Below are positions 6,410 to 15,753 of a stretch of DNA of 31,811 nucleotides, piece after piece. Where the stretch lies: positions 1 through 31,811 of the forward strand of contig JAEDLR010000018.1 of NCBI GenBank assembly GCA_016295145.1. The letters run 5' to 3'. The DNA is from Oscillospiraceae bacterium. Its GTDB lineage: Bacteria > Bacillota > Clostridia > Oscillospirales > Ruminococcaceae. Numbering within the stretch: position 1 is the first letter of the stretch; every line of letters starts with the position of its first letter. The notes under the pieces were generated by a model. It did not search any database, was not told where the DNA came from, and saw only the letters and a program-made list of their open reading frames with translations. The position numbers were made by a program, and so were the translations under genes.

Positions 6410-8617
6410 ATGGCAAAACGAACCAAAACAAACAAACACCGAGCCTCTGCGCATTCATCTCGCAGAGAAAAATTGAAAGAAAAACCGGATACCAAACGCA
6501 CCGCGTTCAATGAGCAGGAGGTGCAGCATTTCAGCAATGTGATCCGTACATTCCTGCAAAAAGCAGGCGGCAAACCGATTTCCGCAAAAGATCTGGCAGC
6601 CAGAACCCGTGGCAAGGGCAGCGGTTCTTATACAGAGGCGCTGCATCGTCTGGAAAAACAGGGCGAACTTGCAAAAAAGCATAACGGCTATGTTTCGCCA
6701 TCCGCCGTGGGCATGATTCGCGGTAAAATCACAACGGTCAACCGTACTTTCGGCTTTGCGCTGCCCGATGCCGGCGGCGAGGAAATGTATGTTTCCGGCA
6801 AAGACCTGAAGGGCGCACTTCCCGGCGATGCCGTATTGCTGCAACCGATGGGGAAAAGCCCCCACGGTGATTCTCCGGAAGCAGCCGTTGTGACCGTCAC
6901 CCAGGAAAGTCAATTGCCAGTGGCAGGTGCCCTTGTAGTAGATGATATGGGTATCGTCCGCTTTTTGCCGGATACCCTTTGCAAGCAGCCCCTGGAGGTG
7001 GTCAATGCTGCCGATTGCGGTGCTGCTGCCGGAGATAAGGTGCTGGCAAGCGTTGTCCGTCGCGGCAGACGGCACGCCGAGCATTCTGTGCGTGTGGAAG
7101 TGTTTCTGGGCAGCAGCGATACCGCCAAAGCCTGTTCTCAGGCGGTTGTCGAGGTCAGCGGCGCACCTACCGTCTTTTCTGATGCGGCACTTGCGGATGC
7201 TGCTGCATTGAATGCTGCCGGTATTTCCGATGCGGAGATTTGCAATCGTTTGGATTTACGCGGCAGGGAACAGGTGGTTTTCACCATTGACGGTGCGGAT
7301 ACCAAAGATATCGACGATGCCATTTCCATTGCCAAAACTGAAAACGGTTATTTACTGGGTGTGCATATTGCTGATGTGTCTCATTATGTGCAGATGGATT
7401 CTCCCCTTGACCATGATGCGTTTGCCCGTGGAACCAGTGTGTATTATGCAGATCAGGTGATTCCCATGCTGCCCAAAGCACTGTCCAACGGCATCTGTTC
7501 GCTGTTTCCGCAGGTTGATCGCCTTGCGCTTTCTGCACTGATGGAATTGGATCAAAACGGTGAAATACGCGCTTTCCGATTTGAAAAAACCGTGATTTGT
7601 TCTGTCGTGCAAGGCGTGTACCGTGAGATCAACGCGATTTTTAATCAAACCGCCGATTCAGCCATTACCGAAAAATATGCAGCGGTGATGCCCTCTCTGC
7701 AAATCTTACGTGAGTTATTGCAGATTCGTCTTGCAGCGCGCAAACAGCGCGGCGCACCCAGTCTGGAAACGGAAGAAAGTGCATTCCATATCAATGGGGA
7801 GGGTGTCTGCGATGGGATCGTGCCCAGAGTGCGCGGTGAAGCCGAGGAAATCATAGAAGAGTGTATGCTGCTTGCCAATGAAGCAGCCGCAAAGTTTGCG
7901 CGGTCGCGAAATCTGCCTTTTGTGTATCGTGTGCATGAGCAGCCCCCTGAGGAAAAAGTGGCGCGCCTCAATGAAAGTCTGCAAATGCTTGGTATTGCAA
8001 AGCAGGTGGACGAAAAGCCCTCCCCAAAAGATTATTCGTCCATACTTGCAGCCGTTGCCAATGATCCGCTGAAGCCTGTCGTGCATCATCTGGTTCTGCG
8101 AGCTATGGCAAAAGCAGCATATTCTCATGAGCCTCTTGGACATTTCGGCCTTGCCCTGAAGGATTATGCGCATTTTACCTCACCCATACGCCGTTACCCT
8201 GATCTGACCGTTCACCGCATGATCTCATCGGTGATTGCAGGAGAAAGGGTGCCCAATGCCATGAAAATGGTCTGTGATGCGGCAGAGCAAAGTTCGCGTA
8301 CCGAGCTGCGTGCCCAGAATATTGAGCGTGACTGTGAGGAGCGTTACCATGCCGAGTATATGCAGCACCATCTTGGTGAAGAATTTGACGGAGTGATATC
8401 GGGCTTAACGGAGTTCGGCATCTATGTGATGCTGCCAAATACAGTAGAGGGCATGGTATCCATGACTGAATTGCCGACAGGCAACTATGATTACGATGGT
8501 TATTTTACCCTTACGGAAGTTCGCAGCGGCAAGCGGTACCGCTTTGGTGATGCTATGCGCGTAAAGTGCATCCGTGCCGATGTAAACAGCGGTCATATTG
8601 ATTTTGCACCGGTATAA
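6410..8617 (+). CDS. rnr: Ribonuclease R (3'-5' exoribonuclease)
   Basis: RNase R degrades structured RNA from the 3' end and works in mRNA turnover, rRNA quality control and trans-translation. The 735-residue product has a basic N-terminus, a winged-helix-like region (about 30-90), cold-shock/OB domains beginning MIRGKITTVNRTFGFALP, the RNB catalytic domain with D294, D300, D302 and D303 in DGADTKDIDDA, and a C-terminal S1 domain from GEEFDGVISGLTEFGIYV. Reading could begin earlier, where AAAGGAG lies about 27 bases upstream, but the ATG at 6410 (MAKRTKTNK) is the only good start codon. The start is therefore moderately certain, the identity very certain. A terminator follows. Confidence 0.96.
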   Translation: MAKRTKTNKHRASAHSSRREKLKEKPDTKRTAFNEQEVQHFSNVIRTFLQKAGGKPISAKDLAARTRGKGSGSYTEALHRLEKQGELAKKHNGYVSPSAVGMIRGKITTVNRTFGFALPDAGGEEMYVSGKDLKGALPGDAVLLQPMGKSPHGDSPEAAVVTVTQESQLPVAGALVVDDMGIVRFLPDTLCKQPLEVVNAADCGAAAGDKVLASVVRRGRRHAEHSVRVEVFLGSSDTAKACSQAVVEVSGAPTVFSDAALADAAALNAAGISDAEICNRLDLRGREQVVFTIDGADTKDIDDAISIAKTENGYLLGVHIADVSHYVQMDSPLDHDAFARGTSVYYADQVIPMLPKALSNGICSLFPQVDRLALSALMELDQNGEIRAFRFEKTVICSVVQGVYREINAIFNQTADSAITEKYAAVMPSLQILRELLQIRLAARKQRGAPSLETEESAFHINGEGVCDGIVPRVRGEAEEIIEECMLLANEAAAKFARSRNLPFVYRVHEQPPEEKVARLNESLQMLGIAKQVDEKPSPKDYSSILAAVANDPLKPVVHHLVLRAMAKAAYSHEPLGHFGLALKDYAHFTSPIRRYPDLTVHRMISSVIAGERVPNAMKMVCDAAEQSSRTELRAQNIERDCEERYHAEYMQHHLGEEFDGVISGLTEFGIYVMLPNTVEGMVSMTELPTGNYDYDGYFTLTEVRSGKRYRFGDAMRVKCIRADVNSGHIDFAPV

Positions 8618-8625
8618 TCATACAG

Positions 8626-8660
8626 AAAAGCAGTACCACAAAAGTGATACTGCTTTTTTT
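8626..8660. terminator. Terminator between rnr and the PRPP-synthetase-like gene
   Basis: A 14-bp stem with one mismatch (AAAAGCAGTACCAC at 8626-8639 with GTGATACTGCTTTT at 8644-8657) and an AAAA loop ends in seven Ts on the plus strand. The A-run on the other side lets it serve the convergent minus-strand gene as well. Confidence 0.88.
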
Positions 8661-8669
8661 GTATTGCCT

Positions 8670-9824
8670 TTAACCGAGATTGGAATGACGTGCATCCAAC
8701 AGCTGACGGATCTTTTCATGGGGATCAATCACCGAGCTAATGGAAATATCGTGGTTGATTGCAGCAATAAAGTAAGCGGTGTACTTTGTCACATCCACCT
8801 CATGGAACCAAGGCCGCTGCAGTAGCTCAGGCATACGGTAGGTGAGATTCGTGCCGAATACAGCGTGCACAATGCCTTCCTCGTAAGCCTTGTCAAATTT
8901 TTCCAGACCGTGTGTGAACAGACCGTAAGTTGCATATGCCAGGATGCGGTCAGCGTTCTTGTTCTTGAGAGATGAAGCAAGATCCAGCATAGATTCGCCC
9001 GAAGCAATGATATCATCCGCAATGAATACGGTCTTGCCATCCACAGGATTGCCCAGATACTCATGTGCAACGATGGGATTCTTTCCGTCTACGATTTTGG
9101 AGTAGTCCCGGCGTTTGTAGAACATACCCAGATTGACACCCAGCATGGTAGCGTAGTACATATTACGGCTCAGCGCGCCCTCATCTGGACTGATCACCAT
9201 AAAGTTGTCTGCGGTGATGTCAAGGTCGGGAATCGTGTGCAGCATGGTTTTCAGCACCTGATAAGAGGGAATGACATTGTCAATACCCATCAGCGGCACT
9301 GCATTGCTCACGCGAGGATCGTGTGCATCAAAGGTCACAATGTTTTCAACGCCCATGCTCTCCAGTTCCTGCAAGGCGTAAGCGCAGTCAAGAGATTCAC
9401 GGTAGTTTCTGCGGTGCTGTCTGCCACCGTACAGGATCGGCATAATGACATTCAAACGGTGTGCCTTACCTGAGGCAGCCTGAATGATTCGCTTCAGATC
9501 CTGATAGTGGTCGTCAGGGGACATTGCATTGTTCTTGCCGAACATTTTGTAGGTGCAGCTATAGTTGCCGACATCTACAATGATGAAAAGGTCTTTACCG
9601 CGCACGGTAGATTTGATAAGACCCTTACCGTCACCCGAAGCAAAGCGGGGGCATTCACAGTCAATCAGATAGTTTCTGTCGGGGATGCCGTTTTCATTTG
9701 CCCACGAAACAAGGTACTGATTGATTTGCTGTCCAAGCTGTTCGGCGCCGCGCATGGCAATAATGCCAAGGGGCGCAACGGATTGGTTCTTGCGGTAAAG
9801 CGTATCACTGGCTGCAAGCGTCAT
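8670..9824 (-). CDS. prs: Ribose-phosphate pyrophosphokinase (PRPP synthetase), long clostridial type
   Basis: The enzyme would convert ribose 5-phosphate and ATP to PRPP, the precursor of nucleotides, histidine and tryptophan. The 384-residue product is longer than the usual 310-320 and quite divergent. Recognisable blocks are a metal-site segment VTFDAHDPRV, the KRRDYSK loop and the PRPP-binding loop VFIADDIIASGESM, where the usual acidic pair is kept. Insertions lie in the N-terminal half (around CECPRFASGDGKG and YGGRQHRRNYRES). The ATG at 9824 follows GGAAGGA; an upstream ATG at 9845 has no good RBS. It is probably co-transcribed with pyrophosphatase, 94 bases upstream. It may instead be a PRPP-synthetase-like protein of altered activity. 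Confidence 0.8.
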   Translation of the reverse strand: MTLAASDTLYRKNQSVAPLGIIAMRGAEQLGQQINQYLVSWANENGIPDRNYLIDCECPRFASGDGKGLIKSTVRGKDLFIIVDVGNYSCTYKMFGKNNAMSPDDHYQDLKRIIQAASGKAHRLNVIMPILYGGRQHRRNYRESLDCAYALQELESMGVENIVTFDAHDPRVSNAVPLMGIDNVIPSYQVLKTMLHTIPDLDITADNFMVISPDEGALSRNMYYATMLGVNLGMFYKRRDYSKIVDGKNPIVAHEYLGNPVDGKTVFIADDIIASGESMLDLASSLKNKNADRILAYATYGLFTHGLEKFDKAYEEGIVHAVFGTNLTYRMPELLQRPWFHEVDVTKYTAYFIAAINHDISISSVIDPHEKIRQLLDARHSNLG

Positions 9825-9918
9825 AATTGGTACATCCTTCCACATTTCTTTTCATCGGGCGAACGCGCCGTTTGGGGGAATATCTCCAGTCGCAGTTCCT
9901 ACGACTGAAAGTACAGTT

Positions 9919-10449
9919 TTATTTGCAGAACTGTTCGATATAGTTATTGATATCCTGCTCAATGATGCTGCGTGCAGTTTCTGCATCACCGAATTCGTTC
10001 ACATTGGTGGATTTCTTTTCCAGCTCTTTGTAAACGGAGAAAAAGTGGACCATTTCCTCAAAGATATGCGGAGGCAGCTCATCAATGTTGGTGTAGGTGT
10101 TATAGTTCGGGTCATCAAAGGGAATGGCTATGATCTTGTCATCGTGCTTACCCTGATCAATCATGCGAATGACGCCGATAGGATAGCAACGCACAAGCGT
10201 CATAGGGTAAAGCGTCTCGGAGCAAATGACCAGTACATCCAGCGGGTCGTTGTCGTCCGCATAGGTGCGCGGAATCAGACCGTAGTTTGCAGGGTAGTGG
10301 GTAGAGGTGTGCAGGATACGGTCAAGCTTAATCAGACCCGTTTCCTTGTCCAACTCGTACTTGTTCTTGCTGCCCTTGGGAATCTCAATGACAGCGACAA
10401 AATCATTGGGCGTAATGCGCTTGGGGCTTATGCTGTGCCAGATGTTCAT
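9919..10449 (-). CDS. ppa: Inorganic pyrophosphatase (family I)
   Basis: This soluble enzyme hydrolyses pyrophosphate and so drives biosynthetic reactions forward. The 176-residue product carries the family I signature DDNDPLDVLV with the metal-binding aspartates, EIPKGSKNKYELDKETG near the N-terminus and YPANYGLIPRTYADD. I chose MNIWHSISPKRI at 10449: it follows GAGGTC. The ATG at 10476 would lie only about four bases from the predicted transcription start. The gene heads a probable two-gene unit with the PRPP-synthetase-like gene, pairing PPi removal with PRPP metabolism. Confidence 0.95.
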   Translation of the reverse strand: MNIWHSISPKRITPNDFVAVIEIPKGSKNKYELDKETGLIKLDRILHTSTHYPANYGLIPRTYADDNDPLDVLVICSETLYPMTLVRCYPIGVIRMIDQGKHDDKIIAIPFDDPNYNTYTNIDELPPHIFEEMVHFFSVYKELEKKSTNVNEFGDAETARSIIEQDINNYIEQFCK

Positions 10450-10486
10450 AGGAGCATTGACCTCGCTTTCCGACATTCATATGTTT

Positions 10487-10515
10487 AATATACCACAAAC
10501 AGCAGCGAATGTCAA
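10487..10515 (-). promoter_or_regulatory. Promoter of ppa
   Basis: On the minus strand a consensus TTGACA (10515-10510), 17 bases and TATATT (10492-10487) preceded by TGG form one of the best promoters in the window. The predicted start near 10480 decides in favour of the ppa ATG at 10449. Confidence 0.82.
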
Positions 10516-10625
10516 TTCCGCCTTTGCTTTTTTGTGATTTTGCATGAATTATACCTACCTTCGGGCAATTCTATGACAGCTTTTTTCGCCTGTTCATAAT
10601 TTTTAACCGTTTCGACCGTATTCGC

Positions 10626-10654
10626 TTGCAAAATATCTGTCAATGTGCTATAAT
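10626..10654 (+). promoter_or_regulatory. Promoter of the moxR-DUF58-transglutaminase operon
   Basis: TTGCAA (10626-10631), a 17-base spacer and TATAAT (10649-10654) preceded by TGC. Transcription would start near 10661, leaving a leader of about 174 bases before the moxR ATG. Confidence 0.82.
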
Positions 10655-10686
10655 ACCAGAACAAACAAAAGGCTCTGATAGCATTC

Positions 10687-10765
10687 CATTGCATACTGTT
10701 CACAGGATGATGCATTTCTGTTTATGCAATGTGCTGTTTTTGGCAGGGATGCCCCCATCGGGCAT
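10687..10765 (+). promoter_or_regulatory. Structured 5' leader of the moxR operon
   Basis: The long leader holds a 9-bp inverted repeat, CATTGCATA (10687-10695) with TATGCAATG (10723-10731). A second hairpin, ATGCCC (10749-10754) with GGGCAT (10760-10765), has a five-base loop. I do not recognise a known riboswitch. The rest of the leader to 10834 holds only the RBS GAGGAT. Confidence 0.4.
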
Positions 10766-10834
10766 TTGCTATTGTATTCCGTTTGGGTGCATTATCTGCT
10801 GTTTCGAAATATGTGCAGAAAGATGAGGATAACA

Positions 10835-11824
10835 ATGAAACAAAGAATGTCATATGCCTCCACTATGACCTACCGTGAAGGGTACCATTATATTCACGAA
10901 ATTATGAGCGAAATGCGAAAAGTGATCGTGGGCAAAGATACCGTTGTGCTGAAGGTGCTGATGGGTATACTGGCAGGGGGGCATGTCCTGCTGGAAGATA
11001 TGCCCGGCGTTGGAAAAACGACGCTTGCACTGGGTTTTGCCCGTACACTGGGTCTGGATTACCGTCGCATTCAACTGACACCGGATGTGTTGCCCAGTGA
11101 TATCACAGGCTTTTCCATGTATCAGAAGCATACGGATTCCTTTGTATTCCATCAGGGCGTGGCGTTTTGCAATCTGCTGCTTGCCGATGAAATCAACCGT
11201 ACTTCATCCAAAACGCAGTCAGCCCTTCTGGAACTGATGGAGGAAGGTGCTGTGACCATTGATGGCGTAACGCATACATTGCCAAAGCCGTACTGTGTCA
11301 TTGCCACGCAGAATCCTGTCGGCTCGGTGGGTACGCAGATGCTTCCCGAATCGCAGCTTGACCGTTTTATGCTCTGCCTGCGTATGGGCTACCCCGATTT
11401 GGAAAGTGAGGTCAATATCCTGCGTGGCAACAGCGGTAACAGTGCCATGGAAGAGGTTCGCCAGATCGTGAATGCCGATCGTTTGCAGGCAATACAACAG
11501 CTTGTGGCAGATGTATATGTGGATGATGCCATCTTACGGTATATTGCAAGGCTTGCAGCAGCTACACGCAATCATCCCTTGCTGCGATTAGGCATCAGCC
11601 CCCGCGGTGCATTGGCATTGACTGCCGTGGTGCGTGCCATTGCCCTTGCAAGGGGCAGAGATTATGTCATTCCCGATGATGTGTCCGTAGTGATTGGTGA
11701 TGTCTTTCAGCACCGTTTGATGTTGCATCCCAAGGCGCGGATGGAGCATTGTACCGTCGCAGATGTTCTACAGCAGGTAATTTCCTCTGTGCCTGTGCCG
11801 GATATCCAAGGTAACGAACAATGA
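10835..11824 (+). CDS. MoxR-family AAA+ ATPase
   Basis: MoxR ATPases act as chaperones that mature or activate partner proteins, usually encoded beside DUF58/VWA proteins. The 329-residue product has Walker A EDMPGVGKTT with K61, Walker B LLLADEINR with D118/E119, the sensor segment VIATQNPVG, an arginine-finger region in ESQLDRFMLCLRMGYP, and a C-terminal lid with LRLGISPRGALAL. The ATG at 10835 follows GAGGAT; the reading frame is open for another 37 codons upstream but without a good start. Its stop overlaps the start of the DUF58 gene (ATGA). The partner is probably the DUF58 protein or the transglutaminase. Confidence 0.93.
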   Translation: MKQRMSYASTMTYREGYHYIHEIMSEMRKVIVGKDTVVLKVLMGILAGGHVLLEDMPGVGKTTLALGFARTLGLDYRRIQLTPDVLPSDITGFSMYQKHTDSFVFHQGVAFCNLLLADEINRTSSKTQSALLELMEEGAVTIDGVTHTLPKPYCVIATQNPVGSVGTQMLPESQLDRFMLCLRMGYPDLESEVNILRGNSGNSAMEEVRQIVNADRLQAIQQLVADVYVDDAILRYIARLAAATRNHPLLRLGISPRGALALTAVVRAIALARGRDYVIPDDVSVVIGDVFQHRLMLHPKARMEHCTVADVLQQVISSVPVPDIQGNEQ

Positions 11825-12996
11825 CCGTTAGCCGAATTGTCTATTTTATGCTGCTGATCGGCGCGTGTGCGTTCTGGGTGATGTACCGCGGCGCGCTCTC
11901 TTTGCAGTTAGTGATGGCCGCTCTGGCAGTTCCTGTTGTGCTTTTTCTGTTGTTGCTGTGGCAAAAACATACCCTGTCCCTGCGGATCGAGCCAACGGCC
12001 CATGCAGTGACTGCCAATGCGCAGTTTCAGATCCTGCTGCATATTACTTCGCGCTGTCCGATCCCCATTCACTACGTGACTGTGGCATTGCAGTATTCTC
12101 ATTCCATCACAGGAGAGGACGATACGCTCTTTATTCATCTGCCGGGCATGGGGCGTGCGCCGCAGATCATTCAGTTGCCATTCAGTGTAAGCTGTTGCGG
12201 AAAAATCAGTGTTGGCGGCGCAAAAATCAAAATATTTGATCCGCTTTCACTTTTTTCATTTTCTGTCCCTTGTAAAGATGCCTTTTCGTTGCTGATTCTT
12301 CCGCAAACCAATGCGCTTCCTACTTTGCCGTCCCTGCCGGATACGGTGATATCCGAGCAGAGCAAACAACTTTCTCAGCATCGCAGAGGCGATGACCCTT
12401 CGGAGATTTTTGCGGTGGATACCTATTCACAGGGCGATGCGCTTTCTCATGTTCACTGGAAGCTGACTGCCAAAAGCGATGAAATGATCATCAAGCATTT
12501 CAGCCAGCCTCTGCCCGATCAACTGGTGCTTTTTGCTGATTATCGCCGCTGTGGTGACGATCTGGCGAGTGCCATGCGATTGCATCATGTGCTGTCAGTG
12601 TGTGCGTCCTTGTCGCAAAAACTGGTCAACGAAGAAACACCCCATTATCTGTGCTGGCAGCCAATGGATACAGTAGAAAGTGATGCTTTTCTTGTGGATA
12701 CACCGGAACAATTGACGCTTTCCCTTCATGAAATGCTCTCCTCTGTACCGTTTCCGCAGAATACAGCCGCAGTTCTGACGCTGGAGCAGCTATGTGCCAC
12801 TCGTTTGATCTATTGTACTGCCATGCTTGATGAGCAAACCGTGCTGTTTCTCAGTGCATTGGCAACGCGCTGCCAGATTCTGGTACTGTATATCTGCAAT
12901 GCGCAGCCTGCGCATCTACCGCAAGATGCGGATTTTCTGTGTTATCCCGTGATCTGTGCAGATCATGCTAAGACGGAGGTGATGCAGCATGGTTAA
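11821..12996 (+). CDS. DUF58 domain-containing membrane protein
   Basis: The 391-residue product belongs to the family encoded between moxR and a transglutaminase-like protein in many bacteria. Two hydrophobic helices lie at the N-terminus (about 5-20 and 27-43), followed by a beta-rich extracytoplasmic or membrane-proximal region. The diagnostic DUF58 block YSQGDALSHVHWKLTAKSDE falls around residues 200-220, preceded by RRGDDPSEIF. The C-terminal part is VWA-like in character but the MIDAS motif is not evident. It overlaps both neighbours (4 and 8 bases), so expression is tightly coupled. Its molecular role is not established. Confidence 0.88.
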   Translation: MTVSRIVYFMLLIGACAFWVMYRGALSLQLVMAALAVPVVLFLLLLWQKHTLSLRIEPTAHAVTANAQFQILLHITSRCPIPIHYVTVALQYSHSITGEDDTLFIHLPGMGRAPQIIQLPFSVSCCGKISVGGAKIKIFDPLSLFSFSVPCKDAFSLLILPQTNALPTLPSLPDTVISEQSKQLSQHRRGDDPSEIFAVDTYSQGDALSHVHWKLTAKSDEMIIKHFSQPLPDQLVLFADYRRCGDDLASAMRLHHVLSVCASLSQKLVNEETPHYLCWQPMDTVESDAFLVDTPEQLTLSLHEMLSSVPFPQNTAAVLTLEQLCATRLIYCTAMLDEQTVLFLSALATRCQILVLYICNAQPAHLPQDADFLCYPVICADHAKTEVMQHG

Positions 12997-15619
12997 GAAA
13001 AAACTGCGTAAGTCGCAAAAGAAGCGCTCTGCAAGCTGTATTACCCTGCACGATTCTGCCGCGTTGTCTACACAGCCCGTTCATGCACTGCCCCGTGGAT
13101 TTCTGCGCACAGCCCTTGCATTGCTTGGTGTATGCGCCTGCTTTGCGATGCTGTTCGGATTCATGACAGTCCCGATTCATAGGGTGACTTTTTATTTCAC
13201 CCTTGTGATCTCTACACTGTTCTTTGCAGAAATGCTGCTGACAAAGCATCGGGCAGTTGTTTTTTTCAATACCGCAGCAATCATCCTGCTGATTGTATTT
13301 TTGATACGCAATAGAACGCAGATGATCTTTGCCGTTCAGGAGATGCTGCGCTTCCTTTCAGCCGGTTTGCAGGAAAACACCTACATACCCCCACCGCTTT
13401 CCCGTAATGATCCCTATACCATTGAGCAGTACCTGACCCTTGGTTTCTGCCTGTTTGGATTCCTTGTCAGTTTTGTATTTTCCCTGTTGACTGTTTACCG
13501 TCCCAATGCGTTTGTGGTGTTGGTTCTGTCCTATGCGTTTCTTGGCGTCGGCGTATACAACGGGCTGCATACCAATTCCATGGCAGTGTTCTGTTGGCTT
13601 GCGTATTTGATTGGTATGATTGTCATTACCGATAGCTACGATCACTTTGAGCGCCGCAAAACAGGAGGATACGCATTCAGTTGCAGCGATCATAAGCTGA
13701 TCGCCAAACCAGATCGTCGTTTGATCTGCACCGAATCCACAGCATGGCTATTGGCAATTGCCGTGATGCTTGTGGGTGCCTGTTGCTGTGTGGTCACAAC
13801 CAATGATTCGTTAATGGATTCTGCCCATGGGCTGCGGTTGCAGGTGCGCGGGAAGTGGAATCATATGACAGAAGCCATTGCCAACAGCAGCTTCGTTGAC
13901 CGGTTTTCGGGGCAGTTTTCCACTGATCACAAACGGGATGCCACGCTTGTCCTTGCCAACCGGGAAAATCCCAGTTTTAACGGTGAGACCGTGTTTTCGG
14001 TTACCATCAATTCCATGGAGCCACCTGATGTCCTGTATCTGAAAACGAGCACCTTTTCGGTCTATTCGGGTACCCAATGGCAACCGTTACCGGACACAAA
14101 CTACGATGGGTGGGAAAATCTTTTCACTACCATGCAAAGCAATCGTTGTGTGCCGCAAGCACCTCTTTCCGAAAGCAAAGCCAAAGATCCCATCGCCAAG
14201 ATATGGTTTACGCAAATCAATCCTTATCCGACCACCTATCGTATGCTGTATAATGACTCCATGTTTCAGTACGAGTATGATACCGCCATGCAGGAGAACT
14301 ATGAACACGGCTACCCGAAATGTCAGGTTGAGCTGGAATTCTTGTCCGACAGCGATGCATTGTTCTCTAAAGTTTCCTATCCCACAGCGGAAGCGCAGGA
14401 TTGTTATGATTCCGCAGATTGCAGCCTGACGACCAGAGACGCATGGAAGCAGTATGACAGCTTTGCCCGCATGCATTATTTGCAGGTGCCCTATTCCACC
14501 GATATGGATGCGATCCGTGACGATGCTTCCGAACTGTTTTCCAGATCCTACAGCAATACTGCGGAGGCCCTCTATGCCATCCGTGGATACATTCATAGCA
14601 AAGCAGCGTATACCATTAAGCCGGAGCCCATTGATGAAAACCGCGATTTTGCCTCTGCATTCCTGTTGGAAACCGGAGAGGGCTATTGTGTGCATTATGC
14701 AACGGCAGGCGTTCTGCTTTGCCGTATGTTGGGTATTCCTGCGCGGTTTGCAACAGGATATGTGCTGTTTGGCTCTGATATTGAGGCAAATTGGGTACAG
14801 TATTTTGATGATGAAGAAGTGATCGACAGGGAAGCACAGGTCTGGGATACCGATGTGGATATGCCCCCCGTAGATCTGGAATCAATGCCTAGCCTGTATA
14901 TGATTGATATGCCCGATTCCAGCAGTCATGCGTGGACAGAAGTATACCTGCCCGGCTATGGATGGATGCCCTTTGAGTTCACCGAAGGCTATGCATCTTC
15001 AGATTCTCAGTATGCACAGAATGCACAAAGTACCGTCGTCACCACACAATCTACTTCCACGACGACGACCCAAAGCAGCACAACAACCGGAATATCTTCC
15101 ACTGCATCGTTCCAAAGCAGCGCAACGACTTCTGCTACGGGGACAAGCAGCGATGCGTTCAGCACCCATGAAACATCGGCATTGGGAAAAGTGACTCGTG
15201 TGTTGCTTATCATCCTGTTATGTGCCGTTGGATTCCTTGCATTGTATCTTGGGGTGCATCATGTGGTCTATGCCCGCCGTGAGCAAAAACTGAGCCATAG
15301 AACCCCCAATCTTGCCGCAGGAGCAGCTTTTGCTCTGCTGATGAAAGTGCTTTCGTTTGCCGGTATCACTCGACAATTCCAGCAATCTGACGAAGAATTT
15401 GCACGCATGGCACAAGCAGAGTGCCCTTCTCTACCTGACGGTGCAATGCAGCGTGCGGTCGAAATCCAGTTGGCAGTGATCTTTAGCCGAAACGGTGTGA
15501 CACAGGATGAGGCTGCGGAACAAGTTGCATTTGTGCATGAACTGATACATACCATGTATCAAAAAATGCCTTTCCATAAACGCTTTGTGATGCGTTGGAT
15601 TCGCCATTGGGTCAAATAA
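12989..15619 (+). CDS. Membrane-anchored transglutaminase-like protein
   Basis: The 876-residue product has a basic N-terminus, a cluster of about six transmembrane helices (residues about 38-270), and a large extracellular part with a transglutaminase/protease core. After a Ser/Thr-rich linker (about 675-725) come one more helix and a cytosolic C-terminal domain of DUF4129 type. The catalytic cysteine is C567 in GEGYCVHYAT and the histidine H647 in SSHAWTEVYLPGYGW. The third position is E663 in PFEFTEGY, where aspartate is common. A near-perfect GGAGGTGATG lies before the ATG. It may crosslink or cleave cell-surface proteins, with MoxR and DUF58 as maturation partners; the substrate is unknown. 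A hairpin follows. Confidence 0.88.
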   Translation: MVKKKLRKSQKKRSASCITLHDSAALSTQPVHALPRGFLRTALALLGVCACFAMLFGFMTVPIHRVTFYFTLVISTLFFAEMLLTKHRAVVFFNTAAIILLIVFLIRNRTQMIFAVQEMLRFLSAGLQENTYIPPPLSRNDPYTIEQYLTLGFCLFGFLVSFVFSLLTVYRPNAFVVLVLSYAFLGVGVYNGLHTNSMAVFCWLAYLIGMIVITDSYDHFERRKTGGYAFSCSDHKLIAKPDRRLICTESTAWLLAIAVMLVGACCCVVTTNDSLMDSAHGLRLQVRGKWNHMTEAIANSSFVDRFSGQFSTDHKRDATLVLANRENPSFNGETVFSVTINSMEPPDVLYLKTSTFSVYSGTQWQPLPDTNYDGWENLFTTMQSNRCVPQAPLSESKAKDPIAKIWFTQINPYPTTYRMLYNDSMFQYEYDTAMQENYEHGYPKCQVELEFLSDSDALFSKVSYPTAEAQDCYDSADCSLTTRDAWKQYDSFARMHYLQVPYSTDMDAIRDDASELFSRSYSNTAEALYAIRGYIHSKAAYTIKPEPIDENRDFASAFLLETGEGYCVHYATAGVLLCRMLGIPARFATGYVLFGSDIEANWVQYFDDEEVIDREAQVWDTDVDMPPVDLESMPSLYMIDMPDSSSHAWTEVYLPGYGWMPFEFTEGYASSDSQYAQNAQSTVVTTQSTSTTTTQSSTTTGISSTASFQSSATTSATGTSSDAFSTHETSALGKVTRVLLIILLCAVGFLALYLGVHHVVYARREQKLSHRTPNLAAGAAFALLMKVLSFAGITRQFQQSDEEFARMAQAECPSLPDGAMQRAVEIQLAVIFSRNGVTQDEAAEQVAFVHELIHTMYQKMPFHKRFVMRWIRHWVK

Positions 15620-15701
15620 TTGTTACGAAGCAAAAACAATCCATCCTTTTCGGGATGGAGACGACAATTCTGATTGATGCGTCATACCGAATATGTACAA
15701 C

Positions 15702-15739
15702 AAGCCCCGCAGCAACGATTGGCAGTTGCTGCGGGGCTT
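15702..15739. terminator. Strong bidirectional terminator
   Basis: A perfect 15-bp stem (AAGCCCCGCAGCAAC at 15702-15716 with its complement at 15725-15739) and an eight-base loop lie between convergent genes. Tails are short (TTTC on plus, TTGTTGT on minus), but the stem is the most stable in the window. A smaller stem, CCATCC/GGATGG (15641-15658), precedes it. Confidence 0.8.
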
Positions 15740-15753
15740 TCAGGATAATGTGG

